Shown piece by piece: positions 56,459 to 64,000 of a DNA stretch of 64,000 nucleotides. Position 1 is the stretch's first letter, and each line of letters begins with the position of its first letter. The position numbers were made by a program, and so were the translations under genes. This DNA is from Iris pallida (Eukaryota; Streptophyta; Magnoliopsida; Asparagales; Iridaceae): positions 15,282,090 through 15,346,089 of the forward strand of contig JANAVB010031417.1 of NCBI GenBank assembly GCA_029216955.1, read 5' to 3'. Under the pieces are notes generated by a model. The model did not search any database and had not been told where the DNA came from. It saw nothing but the letters and a program-made list of their open reading frames with translations.

Positions 56459-58693
56459 ATGTGTAGTGCCCCGTCCCGCTCAGTCAATCGGAGGAATAGA
56501 AACGCCGACGGCGTTCGGACTTAGCCTTGCAATGGCTACTCGGAGACATCGCTCGGTCGAGGCGACCGCTCGCTCAGGTGGGGTAGTTTCGGTGAACTTG
56601 TCTCATCTTAGCCTTCACATAATAAATTGCATGTTTTCAACTTGCACAAGTAGGCTTGATAATAAAAGTGACGAATCCACATAGCTAAAGGGAATAATCC
56701 CAACGGTCGAATTGAGTTAGAATATGGAAAGGTCCAATGGTCGGCTTAGAGTTGGTGCATGGCGTGCTTTGAAAATGACACTCGATCCTTCGTCCCGTGG
56801 CTTGGGAGAAGGAAAGTTGGTTGAGTAGGCGAAGTTATGAACGTAGCCTAAGTCATAGGCGTCGCCCGCGTAAATGCTCGATAAAGCATGCACGCTTCCA
56901 TGATTGCAAGGCTTGGCATAGCCTTTGCTCGTCCTTTGAGTTAAGTTGTAGGCTTGGTGAAGTTAGGCAAAGTGATGGTGGTCGACCTAAGTCATTCCAA
57001 GCACGGTCCTACAAGTTCTACGGCTGGGTATGACAACTTAGTCTTACGGTTTCAAGCCCGTCATAGAGAGTATGTCTTTGGCGGTGGCGTCGCGTAGAGT
57101 TCAAGTTGGTTTAAGGCACGATGTCACGGACGTAGTGTTTTCAGGCACGGGCCACGGTTGATTCATTGAGTTTGGAAAGTGTTGTGAATATTTATTCTTG
57201 AGTTGAGTAAAATGATAGGGCAAGAAAGAAGAATGCTCGCGACTACGGGTCGTCGAGGCAAGATCTCAGAGGTGAGACGTATTAAACTTGGCCCTGAAAG
57301 AGATGATAACACTGGAGATGGAATGACTGTGTGAGACGTCAGTTGAGTCGAGTCTTGCATGGTCATGGACAACTTGTCGACAAGGTAGAGTTTCCTCGAA
57401 CGGTAGCCCGACGGAAGGGGACCGGTTCTTGAGAAACAGTATTAGCACGTGCTGGATGACCGCACAAGTTAGCGCAGAGGCTTGCCAGCGGGGCTAGCTA
57501 CCCACGCTGGCAAGGGCGGCCGCTTAACAAGCTAAAGGAGTCCAGGATGGCTCTGGGAGTCAGTGACCAAATCATATAGATGAGTCGGCATAGCGGCAAT
57601 CCGCGTGTGTGCCTTTAGATTGAGTTGAGTTGTTGAATGTGTGTACAGTTGGAATACAATGTTTGGTCCTAAGATGTGGCATCAACATAGGCGACGTGCT
57701 TCGGCACGAGATATGGCATCGAGTATAATATTGTCAGCATATAAGTTGCATAGTTTGGATGTGAGTTGTCCTGAGTCTAAGTCAGAAAAGGCCGCAAGGC
57801 AAAGTTGGTCGAGTGACACTTAACCCACAAGTCTTGATTGGGTCAGTTGATGATTTAGTAGCAAAGGGCCGCGAGGCGGCGATATGGTTGAGTCACACAT
57901 AGTTGCGAGGCACGGCACGGTAGATTTGTAGCACGGTCACAAGGAATTGGGTACTATCGCATAGTGCGTCTCTGATTATGGCCGTAAGGCAAACATGACT
58001 TGATAGGTTAACGTTGAATGTTGCAAGCACGGGATGGTCTAAAGACACAAATAGGCAAGGCGTCGGTCCTAAAACTGATCCTAAGGCAAGACTAGAAAGA
58101 CAATCATAAAGGGGACTAAGTTGCACAAAAGTAAATCAAACGTGTCGGGTTTGTATGGGTGGGCGAGGAGCTCATTCCACTAGTACAGTTGAGTACTGAC
58201 ACCCACATAGTTTACATGTGCAGGCACAGGTAGAAGCTCGTGGCACGGGGCTTGCTTGGATGCGTCGAGGCATGGAGTTCCTTGGCGATTCGAAGCGTGC
58301 GGCCGCATGGATTAAAGACTTATACGGGACATAATGTATGGACGTCGCCTTCCGAAGCTTCCGCTGGATCAAGATTTGTAATTGAGAGATGAGAGAGAGC
58401 TGAGTGAACTTGTAAAATGTGAGAAGAGTGAGCTTGAGTGATTGTAATATTGGCCTTGCGCCCCTAATGTAACCGTTGTTTCAATATCAATAAAGAGCTT
58501 CTTTGAATGACTTGTATTTTGTTCTAAATTCTGCTGCTGTTATTCAATGTCTCTGCTTGGGACTTCTGTGCGACGACCCCATCGCAGCCGCTGAAATCGG
58601 CCGTTATGGAACCCGTCTTGCACGAGCGCAATCTAGGCTCGTGCGACATCACGCCTTAGCGAGGACGATCGCTCCTACGGGAGCGGGGCGTGA
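56459..58693 (+). repeat. Gypsy LTR (family C), plus orientation, apparently full length
   Basis: Starts TGTAGTGCCCCGTCCCGCTCAG and ends GGGAGCGGGGCGTGACA, 2.2 kb, with TG...CA ends. The start matches (inverted) the LTR end at 62476, and the terminus matches 788 and 28631. AATAAAGAGCTTCTTTGA at about 58486 could serve as its polyadenylation region. The flanking bases (CTATA and ATATG) do not form a clear 5-bp duplication. Confidence 0.75.
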
Positions 58694-58835
58694 CAATATG
58701 CAGCCGTAGAACCGTGGGACCGTGAATACCTCAACTTGAACAACCGAGTTATTTGGGTACCTAGACTTATGCCATAAGCCGTTGTAACGCCCCAGAACCA
58801 GAATACTGGAGAACGGGGGCGTACATAGCCAGCTA

Positions 58836-59445
58836 CGCATATTGAAGTGCAACCCACCTCGCTATACGGTCACGGCTGTCTAGATACATGAGGGTTTAAC
58901 TACAAGGCAACAGTCTCCTATGGTCATGAACCAACCTATTGTCTCAATCTCAAGCAATCAATAATAGTTACAAGATGTCAGAGCACCAAATATATAATAG
59001 CAAGGCGTCCCATACATTACATATTGGATGATCATGAAGCTAGTCGTACAAAATGTCAAGACTAGCAAGAGTTCAGTCATACATGATCAACCCTAGGATC
59101 TGTCAATCATGATACAGCCCGTAGACGGACAGTAAATAAACGCATATTGAAGTGCAACCCACCTCTCTATACGGTCACGGCTGTCTAGATACATGAGGGT
59201 TTAACTACAAGGCAACAGTCTCCTATGGTCATGAACCAACCTATTATCTCAATCTCAAGCAATCAATAATAGTTACAAGATGTCAGAGCACCAAATATAT
59301 AATAGCAAGGCGTCCCATACATTACATATTGGATGATCATGAAGCTAGTCGTACAAAATGTCAAGACTTGCAAGAGTTCAGTCATACATGATCAACCCTA
59401 GGATCTGTCAATCATGATACAGCCCGTAGACGGACAGTAAATAAA
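58836..59445. repeat. 305-bp tandem duplication
   Basis: Units 58836-59140 and 59141-59445 are nearly identical, differing for example CGCTATAC/CTCTATAC and TATTGTC/TATTATC. Confidence 0.92.
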
Positions 59446-59774
59446 GGTACAATACGGGCTAACACGTGCTCGCCGGCTAAACGTCTCAAAAGAATAATTT
59501 TTACAATAAAGTGAGAGGACAAAAAGAAACCCACTCGTTGCCAGGGTTACGCCTGGTGGTCACCATCTGGCTGGAAGACAAGTGGATCCTCTGGTACTGC
59601 TCCGATATCTGGCCACACAAAACCAGCTGGGTCAGACCCCAGAAAGAGCAAGTGCCACAAAGGAGGCTTCGCTTAGGAACTAAAACCAGCATATCACAAT
59701 ACAATATTAAAGGTAATAAATAAAGAACTGATAATAATAGAGATAACAACAGTAAACTGAGTACGAGAAAACCA

Positions 59775-60200
59775 TTCAAGTAGCCAGGTCACAACCCTTA
59801 AACCAAATAAGGACCGGGATTGTAGCCCTTCACCTGAATAGAAACCCGTCTCAAATACTATTGGTACAGTGAAGACAATAAACGAAGATGGGACACAGAA
59901 CTGCTCCGGGAGCTAGTTACAATCCTTAAACTAAATAAGGACCGGGGTTGTAACCCTTTGCCTGAACATAACTGGACCCCCGATCTTTATCGCTAAGGCC
60001 AGTATAAATAATCTTGGTATTAAGGTAAGGTAAAACATGACGAACATGGCATGGGGTTGCAATACGACAATAAATGAAGAGAGGACACAGAACTGCTCCG
60101 GGAGCCAGGTTACAACCCTTAAACCAAACAAGGACCGGGGTTGTAACCCTTCGCCTGAACAGAACTGGACCCCCGATCGTTATTGTTAAGGCAAGCATCA
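59775..60200. repeat. Three diverged repeats of about 130-190 bp
   Basis: Units near 59777, 59910 and 60095 share ACAACCCTTAAACCAAATAAGGACCGGGNTTGTANCCCTT, and the last two also share GGACCCCCGATC. Confidence 0.75.
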
Positions 60201-61086
60201 ATAAGCATGTCATGTCATAATCTTGTACAGGATCAGGATAAGACTAAGTTGGAATAAACTCCATCCAATCAATCACGACCAATCAAGAGTACGGCTTGAT
60301 ACTTTTAACTAACTAGGGTTATCACAGGCCTAGTTATTAGCAAGATGCAATGAGATTATCCCAACAGCCACAAGCCCTGCAGACCATCCGGTTATCCAGG
60401 TCGAATGTCCGTTTATGAAGAATGCAACACGTGACTGTGTGCTGAAAATGTGCCCTACTCGTCGGTAGGCTACAAGTCCACTTAATGCGCCCAGATAACG
60501 AGATTGCCTGTAGCTGGAAATTTTTTCATGTCTACTGAATTATTCTAGTTTATTAGCCTTAGTCAATTACTGTAGGTATCCCTGACCGTGGTACTCAGGG
60601 ATCCCTATCCTAGACATGATGCAAGACAGTACTGGTTTATTTGTACAAATGCAATCGCCCATGGTGTCCAGGTCATTAAATTCTGTTATGACATGCTAGC
60701 CGTCGCAACAGCATTCGAGATATATATCATGTCAAATTTACTGTCAAAAGTGTGCTACGACGGGCCACTATCATGTCATGTTATTATTTAAAATTAACAT
60801 TTAACCTGGTATAAGCGTATATGCAATAACTAAATATAAACAGGGTGCAAGAGTTATGGAGGAATCATGCGGCTCAGGGGAGACGGGGAATAACTTCCCA
60901 TACGAACCCAAAATGAGGTGCTCCAGAGATATTCGAAAAAGGCAAGACAAAGATCTAAAACTTTCATGTTTTAAGTTTTTCGAAATTCTGGCTAGAAAAT
61001 AGCTAAACTAGGCAAAAATAGTCATTCTGTGCACTTTTTACGCCAAAAATTCAATTCTGCCTAAAATACGCAAAAGGGGAGGGTTC

Positions 61087-61410
61087 CAGCGTAAAATTTC
61101 ACATTCTGGGTACCATCCAGCGTAAAATACGCAAATTCAGGGTTTCCTGTATAAAATCTTACATTCTGGATGCTATCCAGCGTAAAATACGTAATTTCAG
61201 GGTTTCCTGCGTAAAATCTTACATTCTGGATGCTATCCAGCGTAAAATACGCAATTTTAGGGTTTCCTGCGTAAAATCTTACATTCTGGATGCCATCCAG
61301 CGTAAAATACGCAATTTCAGGGTTTTCTGCATAAAATCTTACATTCTGGATGCTATCCAGCGTAAAATACGTAATTTCAGGGTTTCCTGCGTAAAATTTT
61401 ACTCAGCCGA
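61087..61410. repeat. 60-bp satellite-like array inside the LTR
   Basis: About five units with an exact 60-bp period, each CCAGCGTAAAATACG...TTTCAGGGTTTCCTG...AAATCTTACATTCTGGATGC. It occupies the same place in this LTR as the unrelated 40-bp array in element A. Confidence 0.93.
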
Positions 61411-61959
61411 CATGAAAAATTCAGAAAACTTGTTTTGGCCATAAAAACTTCATTTTAACTCGAAATGAGGTGAATCAAAAACCAAATTCATGCAAAATTT
61501 TGTTCTCTTGCTCATGGAACTATTAGTTTTCAAAAATAACAAGTTTTAGTAGATCAAAACCAAGAAAAACTCCATGAACTCTTGAAACCCCAAGTTACAA
61601 CGTAGATCTAGAAGAATCTATCCATAAAATTAAAAACTCCAAGTTCTAAAGAGGCTTATAATCATGTAAAGAAGAGAATGGAACAATAAAACTTGAGATC
61701 CATCATGAAGTAAGTTGCACTTGCCTAGGGCTCTTGGGTGTAGGTGGAGAGTAATGGTGAGGAAGAAGAAGAGTGAATGAGGAGAGAGAAAGAGTGTTGG
61801 GTTAATAAATGGGGATGGTGGTGGTAGGTAAGGGTTCTCCCCTTGGTTCGTGATGAACCAATAAGCAACCCAAGCCGAACCAAGCCAACCCAAACAAGCC
61901 GAACCAAGCCAGAAGACATGTAATACGAGTCAGATACGTACACGTATCCTAAAATATGT

Positions 61960-62476
61960 AATACGAACTATGGTCATCACAGCCGTGCGATACAACTTAG
62001 CTCGTGGGACGATCAAGGATATGCCAAGCCTTGGACGATGGGATCGTGTATGCTTTATCAAGCATTTATACCTGCGACGCCTATGACTTAGGCTAACTCT
62101 TAGCTTGTTGCGAAGACCAACTTTTCCTTCTCCCAAGCCACGGGATGAAGGACTGAGTATCATTTTCAAAGCACGCCGTGCACCAACTCTAAGCCGACCG
62201 TTGGACCTTTCCATATTCTAACTCAATTCGACCCGTCGGAATTATTTTCTTATCTATGTAGATTCGTCTCTTTTATTATCAAGCCTACTTGTGCAAGTTG
62301 AAAACATGCAATTTATTATGTGAAGGATAAGATGAGGCAAGTTTACCGAAACTACCCCACCTGAGCGAGGAGTCGCCTCGACCGAGCGATGTCTTCGAGT
62401 CGTCTTTACAACGCTAAGTCCGAACGCCATCGGCATTTCGATTCCTCCGTTTGACTGAGCGGGACGGGACACTACA
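61960..62476 (-). repeat. 5' part of a family C LTR, minus orientation
   Basis: On the minus strand it starts TGTAGTGTCCCGTCCCGCTCAG at 62476 and matches 56459-56975. It is truncated at about 61960, where the element A-like LTR ends. Confidence 0.8.
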
Positions 62477-62511
62477 TCATACACCACTCAGAAAAAGTTT
62501 CGTCCTCGAAA
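62477..62511 (-). other. Polypurine-tract region of a family C element
   Basis: The minus strand reads CGAGGACGAAACTTTTTC then TGAGTGGTG next to the LTR start, aligning with the same site in element A (15601-15640). It shows that 62476 is the start of a 3' LTR and that internal sequence lies to the right. Confidence 0.6.
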
Positions 62512-63740
62512 CTTACTGAGTACTTACTCATCGACTTATAACTCGATATTCAATGACTCTCTCGCACACACTTCGCCTAGGTGTTTCCTTAATCCGAGCC
62601 ACGCTCGTGCTTATCGCTAACTTAGTCGTAGGCACACCAACCGATCAACCAACATTCAAGCTCGTCTCAATCTAATGATCGCACTACCACCAATCTTTTC
62701 CTTGAAACATGACTTCAAAATCCTCGACCCTTTTTTCGTTCCTCAAGTCTCATTTGATTCAACGTATCACTTAGTTGGATCGTGCACGTATTCCAGACGT
62801 CCCTAAAATACATGTATTTCAGCCAAGCCTCGTGATAGAAAATCTACTATCACCACTCGAGTCGGATCGTGCACATATTCGGACGTCCCTGATATACGTG
62901 CATGTCAACCGAGCCTCATGAGTGGTGTCTCCATAATTCATATCGCTTCATGCCGGAACGTCTGCCTAACTGCTAGGCTATGTCTTTAGGCTAAAGTCAT
63001 CCGTCAGTATTGAAATCATAGTTCCCAAACAACAATATCAACACTGACCCCATCCTAAGGTCAAACCAAGTTAATAGTACGAGGTTTTCTACCCAAGCTC
63101 GCATCACTCCGATTTTTAAACATCAAGTACAGATTTTCTACTCACATCCCAACATTCGCCGCCCGGGGTCCGAGTCGTTCAGCAAAGCCATCCTACAATA
63201 ACTCACGTTTCAACCAATTCCTCGACGTATCAATATCACTCGTTCATCAAGCAATTTCGTATCATCTATCTCTTCGAACACGTTCGACATAGTTCGTCTA
63301 TCATTCCTTTTCAAATCAAGCACGCTATGACACAATTCGTCGCTAACCAAAATTTCATATTCCATATTTCTGAAGTCATCTATTCCAATTCACGTAATCG
63401 ATCACAAGGTCGTCTGACTTAACAATATGTTGTACCCCGATCTCACGCGAATCAGATTATCCATGGTGGACATGAATCACCATGCATGCTCCCGCGGGAT
63501 AATCATCCTCATCGGAACGTAACTCTTGTTTTGTGTCTAGAATAATTCATTTTCGATGCGCGGATTATACCTATTCAATCCTCAAGTTTACTCAATCATC
63601 AATCACCAACCCAAACATCCTCGAATTTTTTTTCGTATCAAACCAACAAGTCGAGACAATCAAAGATGCCGCATCCTGATTTTTCGAGTTCGATCATTCC
63701 CGTGACATGAATCACCATGTCAGCACGACCATGTCGTGGC
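62512..63740 (-). other. Non-coding internal region of a family C element (remnant)
   Basis: No ORF and no gypsy protein motif. It contains a diverged duplication (62770-62935) with GGATCGTGCAC and GACGTCCCT, and two GACATGAATCACCATG sites. It may be the untranslated stretch between integrase and 3' LTR, or decayed coding sequence. Confidence 0.4.
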
Positions 63741-64000
63741 ATGTCGGTGTGGTCAGGCGTCGTGGTCTTAAAACTAATCCTAAGACAAGACTAGAAAGAC
63801 AATCGAAAGGGATTTAAAAAAAATGCACAAAGTAAAATAAACGTGTCGGTTTTGTATGGGTGGAAGAGGAGCTCACTCCACCAGTACAGTTGAGTACTGA
63901 CACCCACATAGTTTTCATGTACAGGCACAGGTAGAAGCTCGTGGCACGGAGCTCGTATGGATACGTCGAGGCACGGAGTTCTAGTGACGAGTCGAAGCGT
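63741..64000 (+). repeat. Family C LTR fragment, plus orientation (runs off the window)
   Basis: Matches about 58045-58296, including GACAAGACTAGAAAGACAATC and GTTGAGTACTGACACCCACATAG. Confidence 0.8.

Larger units (their letters stand above)
58786..61960 (-). repeat. LTR related to element A, minus orientation, 5' end truncated
   Basis: Begins TGTAACGCCCCAGAACCAGAATACTGGAG, homologous to 20762 onward, and continues with the same order of motifs, including the AGGTGGAGA...GAATGAGGAGAGAGAA block at 61740-61800. It is then replaced by family C LTR at about 61960. It differs from element A by many substitutions and by several internal tandem duplications. No internal coding region is attached. 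Confidence 0.7.

Overview
The window is nuclear DNA from a flowering plant. The evidence is an eight-exon gene for eIF3i with GT-AG introns, chromovirus-type Ty3/gypsy elements, MITEs with 3-bp target duplications, a Mutator-like transposase, telo-box motifs and AT-rich introns. I do not name a species. Nothing looks bacterial, and I saw no tRNA, rRNA or CRISPR array.

Layout. (1) 1-14452: end of a gypsy LTR, a palindrome-rich foldback-like element (about 980-3260), then exons 1-5 of eIF3i, stopping a few bases before exon 6 at a run of 13 N (14453-14465). (2) 14466-23714: a minus-strand Tekay-like chromovirus ('element A') with both LTRs, the left one cut by the N run. Its gag-pol is broken by frameshifts. 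(3) 23715-24880: unassigned. (4) 24881-28631: a plus-strand gypsy remnant ('element B') lacking the integrase core and half of its 3' LTR. (5) 27846-42310: a second, nearly base-for-base copy of 1-14452. (6) 31571-48166: the complete eIF3i gene, 987 coding bases (328 aa) spread over 16.6 kb, with large introns holding nested MITEs, a long hairpin and several tandem repeats. (7) 48167-51500: 3' flank, a CT/poly-C-rich element, a MITE and hairpins. (8) 51721-54754: a decayed MULE transposase with SWIM and zinc-knuckle motifs, followed on the minus strand by a fragment with 8-residue repeats that resembles a plant mobile domain gene. (9) 54755-64000: gypsy LTRs and fragments in both orientations, including a head-to-head LTR pair and several LTR-internal tandem arrays.

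The only intact cellular gene is eIF3i at 31571-48166. The copy at 3735-12422 is either a recent segmental duplicate or, more likely, a falsely duplicated haplotype at a contig end. Its coding exons are identical, but its last 2.4 kb is peppered with short deletions, one of which removes a splice acceptor. The most unusual structure is the foldback-like element just upstream of eIF3i, built from three families of short palindromes around a small spliced ORF. I found no convincing new enzymatic or defence system.
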